DNA of 64,000 bases from Petrosia ficiformis (taxonomy: Eukaryota > Porifera > Demospongiae > Haplosclerida > Petrosiidae): the NCBI GenBank assembly GCA_947044365.1, contig OX345648.1, positions 1,379,501 through 1,443,500 of the forward strand, written 5' to 3'. Below the pieces are notes generated by a model. That model saw only the letters and a program-made list of their open reading frames with translations, did not search any database and was not told the DNA's origin. The first letter of the stretch is position 1. Each line of letters begins with the position of its first letter. Positions 23,459 through 38,900 of the stretch are shown piece after piece. The position numbers and the translations under genes were made by a program.

Positions 23459-23796
23459 CTATACCTATATATATATTAATTATATATATATACATGTGTG
23501 TTTTTACACCTTTTTCTAGTATATGTTCATGTGCATCACTAATTCTTAGCACTGCTCTATATAGCCATTTCTGTTGGAAAATGAAACTCTCATACTACTA
23601 GAAAAAATGGAAATAGCTCAATTTGATTCTGACTGTTGTATCAATCTTTTCCTACAGTAAAATAGTACTATAAAGTTTGAAAACTTTGTCTGTAAAGTAT
23701 TTGTATCTGCCCTACTTGGTACATGTAAGTTTGCCAGGGTATTCATGCACTGATAATACACTACGACAAATTCAAAAAGGCTCGCGTGCAAGGTCG

Positions 23797-23914
23797 GGTA
23801 TAAAATCAACGCCCCGGATAAAATTCAACCACCGGCTGGGATAAAGATTTGTAGTGCACTGAAGCTGTGACACCGGTTGCCGCGTACACAAACTTTCGTT
23901 TTTTCTCTCCAGCA
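23797..23914 (+). promoter_or_regulatory. Candidate promoter and 5' leader of the ankyrin-TIR gene
   Basis: GGGTATAAAATC places a TATAAAA at 23799-23805, 110 bases before the ATG at 23915. The segment is clearly more GC-rich than its surroundings. Confidence 0.5.
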
Positions 23915-26900
23915 ATGGCTTCTAACAGAAGGGGTGATGGTCTTCGGTTCGACAATACATCTATCGTAAGTAATGGTTCTATCAAATGTGTGTGTAGAAG
24001 AAATCCATTATGATTATAATTCTTGTAGCAGTTGCAATAAAATTTTATTATAATTCTAATTTCAAAAATTATTAATGAGAGATTATATGACCAACAATCC
24101 TATGAAAAAAAAAATACATATATATAAATTATATTATATATATTATATATATATTATATATATAATTATATATATATATATATTATATATAATATATTAT
24201 ATATATAATTATTATAATTATTATTCGGCCATTATTTCGCTAGTTATTATAATTATTATAATTATATAATATATAATTTTATAATAATTAAAACTTTAAT
24301 ATACAAAGTTGAACAAATCCTTCTGTATTTAGCTATTATGTACACGAAACAAATAGATTCATAGAAAACATGCAGTGCATGGTAAGGTTCTTCTCTATGT
24401 TCACTGTAGGATTTTGCTGCAGTGTAGTTGAGTTTGATCACATTTCATATCCAAGTTAATTTTTCATCAGTTTACCTTTTAAACAAGTAATGACGAGCAC
24501 TAGATGCATCTTGAATGCTTTGGAATTTTTAGATCCACTTGTTTATGATATGAAGAGTTCTGTGTAGGAATATGACAGCACCTACTGGAGTAAGCTTTAT
24601 GAGAATTAAGAATGAATAGGTGGTATGCGAGTTTATATGTGCCTGTGTATACTAGCTCTGTTTACTTTCAATTTGATTGATATATTCAACACTTTTGAAT
24701 TGTTTTTACAAATATATGATAACTATAATAAACATTTAAAGTTTATACTGAAAGTAATTATGCAGCAAGAGATAAACAAGCTATATTCAAATAGAAAAGT
24801 ATAATCAACTATATGAATTCCCAAGTGTAGTAACAATCAATTAACACTTTAACAAGTGTATATAGAGAAAAAAAACATCCCTATGATTGCTTTACAAATT
24901 TAAGTAAAGATAAACATATCTCTATGACTGCTTTGTGGTGTCCAGCATTCGGTAATCATGGCTGACTTTATCAAGCATGAAAGACAACAGCTTATTATTT
25001 TGATTATCTACTCTCCTGACCTTTCAAAGGACCTTGTAGAACTTTAGGAATATATTTCAGGCAGAATAGCTAGCTATTAGTTCCAGTTTCTACATAAGCT
25101 ACACAGATTTCTTTCTGCTGCTGTGTAGAGCTTGATCAATGATCGCGCGTTCTTTTACGCGCCACGCCCATTAATTGACCAAGCCCCCGAGAATGATGTA
25201 ACTTTCTTAACTACGTATACAACGCATACTCGCGTAAGTGGACACAAGAAAATATATATATAAACATACATCGAACCCGTGGGAAAGCAATCGTAGGGAT
25301 GGCCCTGCGGGCCATAAAAATATATATATAATTATTAGCTTTGTAATTATTAAATTTTGTGTCATTAACCATATAATATGGAAAGCAGATGGCATGAGCC
25401 GTAAACATTGCAGAGATGATTTGCAGTTTTTCTGCCTCCCAACTTGTGTGGCCTATACAGTAATAATATTCATTTCATAATTAATTACAATACCACAGAA
25501 CTCTCAAATATTCTATTTGAATATTATTACTGTGATCATCAAAAAAGCATTCGTTCAACTTTGTATAATAATTATGGTGAAACGCAACGCAGCATATTGA
25601 TTTCACTTCCTTTGCCGTGCGTCGGGCCTGTAGAAGCGTTTCCGTAACCATGGAAATTATTAAGATGTCATGGAAACGCGCACGCCACGCAATTCGAAAT
25701 CGCACGTCGCGTTGTTGCGTTGCTGTTTTTCTGGCAATGCCAATTTGCCAAAACTTGATATCTATGGCTTTCCTGGAAGTTTTTTTCTCTAGCTAAGCAA
25801 GTTAAAATGCAAGATCAAAGATTTTAGGCCTGTCAAAAGTCACCCACCAGTTTTGCACGAATAAACAAACTTTTCGCCGCGGGCTTTGCGCTCGAATTTG
25901 CATACACCTATGTGGGTCGCGGTGCCTCTGCAATAACGTGAACAGGGGCAGATCCAGAAATATTTAATAGGGGGGGTTGTAGTCCTACGTTTAATGCTTA
26001 CATGCACATGCAGTGTCACAAGCCATACACTGCAAAAACAAAGTTGTTAAAATAACTAATATATTTGTTAGCCCAGTTGCAACACTGGGCTAACAAATAA
26101 AATGTTTGTTGTTTCACTCAATTCGATTGGTTTGTTATATACAATGTCATAGTCTATAAGTATTACAGTAGGAATAGTGTTTGCCCCCTATAGTATAGAG
26201 TTATGTTATGTAATGTGACAAAAGTTTACTATAGCTAGCTGCTTTGACAGGGACACTGTTACTGTCAAGCAGTATAAATGATGTCTTGTTTACAGTATAT
26301 AGAGCTACTTAGGTGATTTGACAGTGACACTTACAGTCACGTAGTGTGAATATCATCTAGTTTTGCAGCCTGTCCATGGCTTCACAACAATTATTTATGT
26401 TTGATGTTTATAATTATAAAAATGAAATTCATATAACCAGTCAAAATAACAAATCAATTTTTACAGTGTACCCATGATAATATACATTGATATTTCTTTT
26501 TGTAATCATCACACCATGTTAGTAAATAGACTTCAAAGTAACATTTCATTCTACAACATTTTCCTTTGATCTATGCATACTTCTTTTATAGTTTTCACAT
26601 TTATTCATAAATTTTGTTCAGAGCTGGAGCTAAAAGGGGGGGTTGTAACCCCCTCAACCCCCCCCCCCCCCCCCCCCCCTGGATCTGCCACTGGTGAAGA
26701 TATCACGTCAGACACAAACATGTAAACTACAACATGTATAACTAGAGTTCTCACAGAACACATACCCTGCGCAATGTAGATGTTCTTTTTGTTTGTTCTG
26801 ATGCAGACTAAGGTCTTCCAGTACTGAACAGGGATATCGTGCTACTTGTTCAAACAATACCGTATTTTAACTAAGTAGGCGGAGCTTCTGATAATAAGAG

Positions 26901-29900
26901 TTAGCCCTTGTAGCCTTCAGGATTGTGGAGGCCTCGTAGGCTGCCACGACGTATCATCGATGGTGACAGGTAGCCAGGTTTTAGAAGATCTTGCAGAATA
27001 AGTTTACTCCAAAATTAAGTAGTGGTTGTTCAGCAAAACAATTATTTCAAAATTTTTTGTACACATAATATAATTATATATATATATATAATTATAATTA
27101 TATATAAACGACACCAATCACTTAACCCCTTGCTGCGCATGCGCGCGCGCGGGGTAATTATAATGGTTCTTCCTTCAAGCAATTGAACATATCATCAACA
27201 TGGATTATAGACCACTCTGCTCTATCCATCACTCGATAGGTTCTGTCCCGTTCCATACGTGTACGTCGGCAACATGAGACTATCATAAACACGTCTGTCA
27301 TACAGGATGCTCAGAAAGGAAGTGCCGCCTACTTAATAGACTAAATTTATAGCTACCCCACACCCCAAATTATCATTTGTAATAATAATAATTATTTTAT
27401 ATTGGCTGTAGAATGATGAACTGTGCATTGCACATGCAGAAGGAGACACTGAAAAGGCAAAAAGTATTGTCTCAGAAGCTGATGATAAGAGATATGCCTT
27501 TGTATGTTTTCTTATCTATACATAATATATAAATATAATATATATATTATATATATATATATAATTATACTACATAATAATAATGTGATTTTGATGATGG
27601 GTAGAAGGTGGATGGAAGCCTATGAATCTACTTACAAAACCTGAACGTGAACATGGTATCTAACATGTGTACTTCTTGTAATTGGTATAACTTTCCTTGC
27701 ATTGAAGGGCATACCATGCAAAAATGAATATGTGGTAGGTAAAGAAATCTGGCACAAAGAGTGTCACAAAGGTTTATCAATTAATTATTCATAGTGTGTG
27801 TAGTCGATTAATAAAATTGATTTGATCAATCTTAAATATGGTAGTGCTATATACAGTGGTGCAGTTTTGTTACTGCTTTGTGAATTGTTCATCTCTCAGG
27901 TGAGTTACTTGAGCTGTTTCTGGTGTAGATTACTTGGTTTTTGGTACCCAAATACTACTTGGTTTCTATTCTGTTACATGCAGAAACTGCTAGGCTAATA
28001 ATTAAAGCAATCACATGGATACCTTAAATTAATATAATAATAAAAGATTTTTGCTCGCTTTGTGTCCACACCTTTGCTACCTATGCAAAAGCAAAGGCAC
28101 AAAGGTTCAAACACATGTGCTAATATAGTCATGCAAATTAAGGATGTGCATCATTATGGTGTTGTGTCAATAGAATGTAATTTAGATATCCATCTTCTTT
28201 ATTCAGAAGTCATACTTATTACGATTATATTTTGGAATAAAAATATCTCTAAAAAATGATATTTATATAGTTATAATTATACATCTACACTATAAAAATT
28301 AACTGGTTATTTTAACCCTCATTTGATTACACTCGTTTCTATGTAGTATTGATAGTACGATTCTGAGGTTATTGTAAATTTTCAATCAATTATCTGCAGA
28401 ACAAAGATATTTTTTGACAAATTCCATGACTGTACCTAATAACAAACAACAAATACATTTTTTTAAAAACATTTGTGTATAATTATAGATATATTATATA
28501 TCTATAATTATACACAAACGTTTTTAAAAAATTATTTCTTGTTTCTTAATTTTAAATTTTACTACTGTAGAATACTAGTATCTATTGGGCCTGTCGATTT
28601 CAAACAGCAGACGTTGTTAATGAGCTTATGACGAATGAAGCAGATACAGATATACTTTTTCAAAATGTGGAAGAAGTAAGTATGACTAGTATTCTATTAA
28701 TGTTAGCATAATTGAAGGGCTGAGAAGTAAAGTGGTCTAACCCACAAAACAGCAATACACTAAGGTTAACATGAAAACTCTCAAAATGTGTTTCAGGGGC
28801 AGATAAAATTTAAGAAATCAAAAAATATTTCTATTTTGGTAGTGGAATATGCCAAAATGAATTTCTATGCACTATGAATGATTTCCAGTATTTAATTTTG
28901 GGTTGGCCCACTTTAGCTCTGAGCCTTCAATTATATGTGAAAATTGCATTTTTAGCTCTTAACAATATTTTTAAGCAGTACATAGAAGTGCATGTGCAGT
29001 GTGTGAAATATTTATTAACCAAACCTCCTATATACCTACATGTATAATGTAGTGCAGCTGCACTAATCAATCGATAATTTAATTTTAATGACAGCTCAGA
29101 AAGCTCATGTGCTGGGTAATGATCTTGTTGCTCTAAGGATGCATCTAAATGAGAAGCTTAAGAGACAACAGAAATCCTCATATTGAGCACTATCAGTAAG
29201 GGAACAAGGAATAATTTTGAGTTTCAAGAAGGGACACCAAAAGAAGCATAAAGACCATACTGATTTTAAGTTTACACAAATTAAAGTAGTTTCAAAACTC
29301 TGGAAATATTATAAATAAAGGTTGTTGAACAGACTTAGTGTAAACCAAAAATACTTAACTGACTAAATTTTAGTCCAGTTTCCAACTTTTCCAAGCAGTA
29401 GTAAAATCGCTTTTACTGTCCCGTTTATTAATTAAGTTATGTTTTAATGTGATCACACCCTCATGATTAATTAATGAGATATGCAAATCTTTGGCACACT
29501 TTGCACAACAAAAACTGTGCCCAAGCCATTGTTCAAGGCTGGCTATGCCACTGATTACTCCTCATTTATTCGTCATTCTTGTGTCTGAAACCCAACAATG
29601 TATTTTGTTTTTTTGTTTTCCCTCTCCTCTTAGTTCTTATCTCCTTTGTAATGTTTGCAGTGACTTTCAGGTAGAAGTACTATTAGTTGCAGTTTTTATG
29701 GCCCTTAGGGCCATCCCTATGATTGCTTTCCCACGGGCTCGAACTATATATATATATATAATAATAATTATAATTATATATATATATATATATGTTTGTG
29801 GCCACTTACGCGATTATGCGTTGTATATACATAGTTAAGGAAGTTACGTCATTCCTGTGGGCTCGACCGCCCCATAAATTAATGAGCGTGGCACGTAAAA

Positions 29901-32900
29901 GAACACATACTCAACCTCTACAGACAAAAAAGAGAGAAAACTGTGTAGCTTACATAAAAACTAGAACCAGTAGCGTCGCTAGCAATGTGTGACAGTGGGT
30001 ACATCATGTAGAAATTTGCAAGTGTGCCGAAATTTAGCGACTAATTAATTTCACAGTGGGTGTGATCAATTAAATTTAGTTAAAATTAAGAAATCAAAGA
30101 GACTTCTTTGCACTCTCATTACTGAGAAAGACAAAATATGAATTATTGGCTAAATTATAATCTTCAACTGTCATAATTTTAAAACTGAAAAGTTTCAGAA
30201 AATTATTTTCTGCACGGTCCAAAATCTACTAGTAGCTTTTTTAAAAAGCCAATGTTCATAGTTTTGCAGTAAATTTGGTAATAGACAGACAGACAGATCG
30301 ATTGCAATAACCCTCTGTTGTGTGTACAAGAGTTGTTGATTGCGAAACGTGATAGCAATAGAAGTATTATCAACTTAAGATAACCATGTTGATGTAAATA
30401 CTGAGACTTCTGTGCAAACACTGCAAATTAAAAAATTTAAATAATAATATTGTGCTATATATACCATAATAGCCCAAAAGTGAGGCGATTGATTATAAAT
30501 GTGATTTGTATGATTGGGCATGACAGTCATAGATAGTGTGGTTTCTAGAAATACACCCACTCAACATAAACAAATCAGTTGATAACACCTCTAGTTTGAT
30601 TTAAACGTTTTTTACGGTAATAGAGCCCTCGGTAAAACAGATACAGCACCTAGAGGTGTTATAATATGCTGACGTCACCCATTGAAAGCGCAGGTGGTAT
30701 ATTCAGTATATACCACACCATGAGAGGTGTACATAAAACTGCAACTAAGTGTATATAAGACCACAGGTGTATATAAGCTGCTTGAACAGAATTTAGTTTA
30801 ACAATCAAGAAATATAAAGAAAATAAAGTGATCAACAGAACAGCAAATAAATACAAATGATGTCACATTAGGCTATCGGAGTAACTAAAGATTCTTTAGT
30901 ACGTGAAATAAATTTCAGAATTGAACTTACTAGTTTGGCTTTGTGAAAATTTGAAACTAAGATCATAATATTAATATTCTTCCTTAACAAAGACGCATAC
31001 TTAATGAGCAAGGATTTTGATTTACTGCTCAAAGTGCCTCAAGAACCCCTCATCAGGAATAATGAATTTCTTGCTAGACAGTTACACACAGAGAAGGTTC
31101 TACTATATTCTTTGTTCCAGGCAATCAACATCATCTATTATAATTATAATATTATGGTGTAGTGCACTAATATACAACCTTTGACCTCTGTTATCAGTCT
31201 TAGGTTGTATATTAGTGCAATACACCTACTTACCATGGTTTATATATTACATATAGTAAATTATATATTATAATTATAATATAATAATATATATAATAAT
31301 ATATAATTATAATACATCACATGCACATCATTATTATAATTAATTTTACAACACTTTTCAAGTTTATGTTAATCTTTATAGTTACTACTATTTTTAAGTT
31401 TTAGTGATAATTATTATTGCTATTACTATTCAAATTCAGTAATAGTGATGTACAATACTTAAAGTGGTATTCTGTTACATTAGGATGATCGGTCATTTCT
31501 TCACATGGCATGTTGGAATGGAAACTTGGAGGTGATTAGGCTCCTGTTCAAGAAGTCACCAGCAAATTTCAAAATTGCTGAGATGGTTGATAAGGTGAAT
31601 AATTGTTTTGTTACTATTACTTCATAGGAATGAATTCTTGTGAAACTGCTATTAATGGATGATATCTAGTAAAATCTTCCATTGTGTATGTATTTGTCAA
31701 CCACTATTGTGTATTATTGCATTATTATCATTTACATGTAAAAAAAATACATTTCTCATGAGGTTTTGATGTAGTGTGTCTGTTTATTATAGAGTATGTA
31801 CATGTTTACATTAGAATATACTCTGCCATCTATGATCATTTGGAAAAAATTCATTTCTTGCTCGTACTGAGATGACATGCAGTTATTAATTTTCAGTCTG
31901 ATATATAATTGTTTTCACATCAAATAAATCTCCAGTGTCTTGTTCATTTTGAGCTTAATCAACAATTACTTATTGATTAAGCTCAATATGGACACAGAAG
32001 GCAAGGCATTCACAAAACTGTATTTATGTTTTCTTACTCTAGTATACAGTAGTTCATGCTCATATCTAAATGGGCTAGCTCATAACTGATGAATAGATTG
32101 TAAATTATGCAGATAAATGGAATGGTTGTAATGTACACAGAAATGTATTATAGTCATCACTTTACACAAATATTTTTATCTTGCCATTGTTAAAAGTGAA
32201 TAACTTGGTTTGAAAAGAAAATTCAATGGTTTTTAACTGCTTGATTGTTGCTTGATTAAAATTTTTAATATCAAACACAAGTCAACAACTACAAACCAAA
32301 ATCATATTCTGATTAGTTCAGTATTCTACAAAAATGATATATAACTATTATTTTATAGAATCAGATTACACCACTTCATGTTGCGGTAGCAAATGGTAAA
32401 CTTGAGGCTGTGCATTTGTTACTTGACAATGGAGCTCCTCTCAATATACCTAACACGGTCAGTAGATTGTGAAATACTATGACAACTAAAACATTTGAGT
32501 ATATTACAGTATGTGGAAAATGTTACATAGTTTACTTGTATTTAACAAACAACATTTGTACCTGGCTATTTCTAGATATCAGGTACAGACATTTTCAACA
32601 GAAAAGATACAAACATAATTTGTAATTATTATGAAGTATGAATGTAATAATTATTGTTATGAGAGAAGCTGTAAGGAAAAAGGGCTTCTAGCACTGAAAA
32701 TTTTGACGAACACTGTTTTTAAATGTTCACCATCTTGTAAAGCCAAAAAGTTAGTCCACCTGCAATTATTTCCGTTCCAAATAATTAGAGAGTACGGTAG
32801 TACAAAGAGCTGTACCTATGTAGGGTTATATGGGAGTGGTTTGTTTAATTTTGGATCCCACCTAACCTTGTTCATATGCTTTTTGGGTTTTGACATCCCT

Positions 32901-35900
32901 AAATCTTCTATCATGTTATTGGAAATATTTTTTGTTATTTTTGTAATAATATAAGAGGATGTATTGCTCATAAAAAAGAAAGATTTGTTTGCCATAACTC
33001 AATTTTCATGTTTGTTCATAATTTTTGATATCTATTGTTTTTATGACAAACAAAACCTTCCAGATTACCAGAGATGGTCGATAAGGTAGAGAACCGAAGA
33101 GTGGCAATACTGGCTGAATCTTCATAATAATAATTATTATTATTAACCCATGCAGTGTATATGCAAGGGGTTAAGTGATTAGTTCTGTCTGTCTGTCTGT
33201 CTGTCCGTCTGTCATGCAAAAAAATTTTGGAAAACTACTTTGTAATAGTTTGAACCTTAGTCAGCTAGAAATAAGTTGTATTAGAACATATGCATACCTT
33301 TTAGAACCTAATGCAGTTTACAGTATCCACAATTCCTGTGCTCAGTTTAGAAAAGTCATCATTTTTTGGTCAGTAACGCCTAATAATGGGAAAATGAAAG
33401 AAAATAATTTGTTTCAATAAAAAATGATTGTCAAAATCCAAAATGTATTGAAGCAAGATCGGGATGGTACTAACACGGGAGGTTAACAGAGGACCCAAAA
33501 TGAAACAAATCACTTCCATTCAACCCTACATAAGTTCTTTGTCTTTTTCTTTATAATGGTGTAGGTTCTTATGTAAGATTATATGGATGTGTTTTGGGTC
33601 CTACATTAACCTCCACCATCCCAACCTTGTTGAAATACATTTTGGGTTTTGACATCCCTATATCTTCTATCTTTCTTATTAAAAACATTTTTATTTGTTT
33701 ATTACTGCAAATTGCATAATCCTTCTCTGCCTTTTTAGGATGGTAGATGTCCTCATCAAACTGCTGCAATGTTTGGACACACACAAATTCTTGATGTGTT
33801 TTTGAAGAAAGGAAGTAACATACACGAAGTTGATCGTGTAAGTCAGTTATTGTGTAACTTACATGTATATACATGTAAATAACAAATGTCAGTATTAAAT
33901 TAAATTATATTCAAACTACTGCAATTTTGTAACTATAGTATGCTGTACACCCTACAGATAACTGTTTTAAAACATTAATGTGTTAACATATCAGAGAGTA
34001 CTATAGTACTCCCTATGTAAGATGGCTCTGAAAAAATGGCCGCCCATAAATTTGAATATATGCAACTAATGAGCTGAAATCCCTGCTATATAATAAGTTT
34101 AAATACTCACTTACCTTTTGATATTGAGTATTTTTATGTCTCACAATAACGTGTAGATGGCCAGAGAAATTTGTTATAATAGAGAACTAGCGAGTACCAA
34201 AACATGTAAAACCTTCTTCATAGTTTTATTATTATTATTATCATTATTATTATTCTTTTTTCATAAAAAAAAACCATTTCTACATTTCAAGAGGTATAAA
34301 AGTTGTTCTAGCACAAATAATAGGTATAATATATCTGCAACATAAATTGTACTTCTTTTCCTTTTTCCTGAAAAAAGTAATAAACTATTCTATTTATTTT
34401 GTTGTTGTAGAATGGAGATAGTTTAGTTCACTTAGCTGCTGCCAGTGGCAAGCAGGAGGTTCTTAGATATCTTTATTATAAGGGAGAAGATATTGAGAAA
34501 GAGAATGAGGTTAGTAATGTCATTCAGTGTTTTGTAGCAAAACAAAAACTATGATGAAAAGATGTTTATGTAAAAGGTCCCAAAGAGGTTTCATTGTATC
34601 ATTAGTGTGGGAGTTATTTGTAAAACTATATGCTGTATACTGTAGTTCACTAATAAAATGCCAAGACTGTATAATTATTGCAAACTTTGTAAAGGTGTTT
34701 GTAAAGAGCACATGTCTAAGATCCCGAATGTAGTTGCAAATAATTTATGTAACATTATGATTCTTCATTTGCAGCTTGTTGTAGCCTGATGAAATACTCA
34801 CTAACCTGATATGTAATTAGTGCTTAAACAATAAGGCTTTGCATGAGCCTCAATTAATTAACTCTTTGCACCCCATAATTAAACTCGGCATTTTTGTTTA
34901 CATTCCACCAAAGAAATTTTGTTGGCGGAGAGTTTAATGAGCAACTGTTTTCAGCTCTATACCTCTCACATTTTATAAGACTGTAGATTTGAGTTGTTAA
35001 TAAAGCCATTGATGTAAAAATTTTGCTTCGCTATTAGCAGGAAAATAGCAAGGCAAGTACTTGAAGGTTCAGTAGTCCCAAGGGCAGCACCCACATCTTA
35101 CTAACTAAACAGCACAGACTTTAATGCACTCAGTTAGAGAGAAGACCATGAAAGCTACGGATACCAAAATCATGCTTTTTATTTGCAGAAAAGCAACAAA
35201 GCAAGTACCTACACTTAGTTAGTGCCTTTTTCACTTATAATTATGGATTGGCAGATTGTGTAGCTTCGATTTTTACACTGATTTAAACACATTTAGTGTA
35301 CTGTCTTGTGTAGAAATGTGGTTGAAAATATAAGAAAACTTCAAAAAAGCAAATGTTTATACCTTCGATATCAACTGGAGTTATATTGGGTTTTCCAGCA
35401 AGAGAAATGTCTCAACTACCCACCAGCCCAAATTATGTAATAAGAGAGGGGCTGCACCCCCTTTGAATTTCACTCAACTGAGGTCATCCCCTTTAAATTC
35501 CCCCCATACTCTATATTTAGGCCAAAGTGTGGCCAAAAAGACATCAAATGTTTTTAACCATTTTTATGGGCTTATCACTGAAACCAATTACAAACATTAT
35601 CTATTACTTATTACCCTGTCTGAATTATTAGCAACAACATATTAACAGGCTATAAAATATTATAAACATACACTGAACCCATGGGAAAGTACTCATAGGG
35701 ATGGTCATAAAAAGTAAATTATTTGCCACACACAAAGCCCTAACCTGACATGGCATGACATGATCACGCCCAAAGCCACACCCATTTATTACACCACTAA
35801 TACCACTATCCACTAATTTATAATAAGTATTTCCAGCTCAACTACTGCCTTATAGATCCATAGATTCTCTATCTCCTCTACTGACAATGATTTTATTAAT

Positions 35901-38900
35901 TTCATAGTTGTTATTGAGCGTCAAGTTATTAAATATAATAATAATTCCGAAAAAAATAGTAAATGATATTATTTCTGTTTATTTTTACAGAAATCCGGGG
36001 AGAGGCCAATTCACAAAGCAGCAGCATTAAAGCTTTTTGCTTATCGTACAGGTGCTCTTCATTTTCTCATTAGCAAAGGAGCAAAACTTGATGCCAAAGA
36101 TAAGGTACACACTGTAATGATTATCTGCATGCTACAGCAACAAAATTATAATTATGTAAATGTAATTATAATAATTATGGTGATGTGGTTGTGAGGTAAT
36201 TACATAGTATTTTACCTTTACATTAATTATTAATTATCGGATGAAATTTACAAAAAGTGTGAATTGTAAGTTCGCAGCGACACACAAATGTGAGTTTGGA
36301 AAAATGACGATTTATATGGTGTAACACAAACACAAATTTCATCATATCGTATCACTTGTTACTGAAGAAGACTGGTATAATTATGCATTACATTTTTGTT
36401 ATGGTGAATTTATTTCTTTATATAGAGTGGTAAACGACCTATTGATCTTGCAAAGAATAGTATACGTCATTACCGTATTCTGAGAGATCATATGGTAAGC
36501 TTAATCTGTATCTTCATTATTCATTGCAAAATTACTTAATGATGTAAAACTATACATAATTACATTTTATTGTAAGCATAATGATACTACTATAATTATA
36601 ATAAGCAGTGTTTGTTTATGGTCTGATTTCAAAATGGTGTATATTGATTTTACAAAAATTACTCCTTTCGTTGAAGTATTTTTTTTCACTTTTTGCAGAG
36701 GAAACAAGGGCTGGATGTGTATCAAAAAGGTTGTAAGGATGCTTGTGTTCATAAGTATTATAATGTAATAATGTGTCAAGTAATGAAGCTATTGTTTACA
36801 AAACATTTGTTGTGTTAACCACCTACAGCAGGTGACATTTGAACTAGTAATTACATTTGCGCTTCTGCACAAGCTCTAGTGGCTTAGTGTTTAAGAGCAG
36901 CCAATAGGAATCAGTCTTAAATCCCAGTTGGTGTGTGGGCTTAAAATTATCTATAAATTGTAATAATCAGGGGTGTCAGAAGCATGTTTGATGTGGGTGG
37001 GGCTCATAACACAGCGCATGTAGTGTGCCATTAGCAAGTATCTGTTGGCAGACTCTCAGAACTCCTAGCTTTATTGATTACAAGATCCAAATTATGACCA
37101 AAACAGCTCAACCTTCTCTACTTGACAAGTGAACAGGTACACTTTACATTACAACCAGAATCAGTAGTAATGGCAACTACAATTGTTTCGCAAATGTTTC
37201 ATTCATAAAGGGTATATCAAGATGTGATTCCTTAATTCTGTATGGTCTTCAACAATGTATGTAGTTGCTACAGTTTATCTATATAGTGCACAGTGGCAGT
37301 AGAGATAAATCAGATGCAGCCCTCCTGGGCATGTAATCAATAATACATACAACTACGTTATATACGTATACTACTATATTCTTGTTTTCATGTTTTCTTT
37401 ATTTCTGTGTTTAGTGCATAATATTATAATAGTGTAAGTATACTGTGCTATAGCAGTATAATTTGATGAATATCCCAAGTGTTTAGAACCCTTCTGATTG
37501 AGTTATAGCATACATATACACATTATACTCTAACATTGTCCTCAAACATCCATAAACAGTTGGTATTCAACCCCACATTTACTTGCGTTCTCAGGCAATT
37601 TTAGAGTGTTAATAATGTAGGTTGGAACATACTCAGAATGGTTCTAACCATTTCTTAGAAAACTGGGATAGACAAAATAGAACTGCTTATGTGTGTACAT
37701 ACATCACATGTTTTAAAACAAACAAGTATAACAGCTCCCTTTGTTGTTCTGTGAGCAACAAAAACAGTTTACACACATACTGAGATACAACATGTCCACA
37801 ACTAATATTCTGACAGTATACAAACAGAGAGTGGTTTATGCATTTTGTATTTTGTGTTTTTGATGTGTAAAGCACCATGAATAATAATAACATTTTCATG
37901 TAGTGATGTGTTGTATCCTTATTGTAAGCAAAGTAAACAAACTAATGACGAACAATAGGAATTCTGTATACCACTAGAAACGACTATACAACTAATTAAA
38001 ACCATGGATACACCGGTTTATATACATACATACCAGTGTAATAGAAAATATTGTCCCCCCAGGTGTGTGTCTTCCCAGACAGTTAGTCCTATATGACCAT
38101 TTGTCCCTAAGACAATTGGTCCTAGGACTACCTGTCCACTAGGACAGCTAATCCTATGAGTAATTGTCCCCTACTTGGTGAAAGTGTCCCCCTCATTGAA
38201 GACCTATATATTTATGACTATTGTAATTTGTGCATAATTGTAAGGATCTGGACTTAATTAATGTATGATATGCCAGATGATAAACAAAGAATAACTATAA
38301 TGATATTGTAATGCTAAAATAATATGTCTTGATAAATGGCAGAGTATACATAATAGCTAGTTCTTGCAGGTACTGCAGAACCATTTGGCATTCTTTTTTT
38401 CCCGGACCATTTTAGGGATTACTTCACAATCTTCATGAAACCAATCTTTGCAGCAGTAGCCACATTGAACCATTCTACATCCTCAGGTTGCCTGCATTTA
38501 CAATGCACGCACAATTTAATTTTGTGATGAGGTCTGTTAGGCTTCTTGGGCTTTCCTGGAAAAGGGCTAATTTTTCCAGTGACTAAGCACAGTCACTAAG
38601 ATGTTTTCTGAGTAAATCCTGGTGATAAGACATGGATGAAGGGTTTATTCTAATACAAAGCAAGGTAGCAAAAGCAATTGAAAAAAACACCACAATCATT
38701 GCCACCAACTTGTATCTGTGCAGCTTGGAAATGTAAAGTTATTTTCCTCTTGGGTGTACAAACTATTGCAGCAATTTGTTCCTTTGCTCTTTTTGGTAGA
38801 GCAAACTATCAATAATATTGATATCTCCAGGGGAGCATCCAATCGTTGAAATGGTGATCCAATGTACTCCTGATATGTTCAAAATCTGAACAAGATCAGC

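Noticed and set aside
24075..24269. Tyr/Ile-rich ORF
   Set aside because: AT low-complexity tract.
32631..32954. 107-codon ORF with hydrophobic end
   Set aside because: Overlaps a family D MITE inside an ankyrin-TIR intron; not conserved among other copies of the element.
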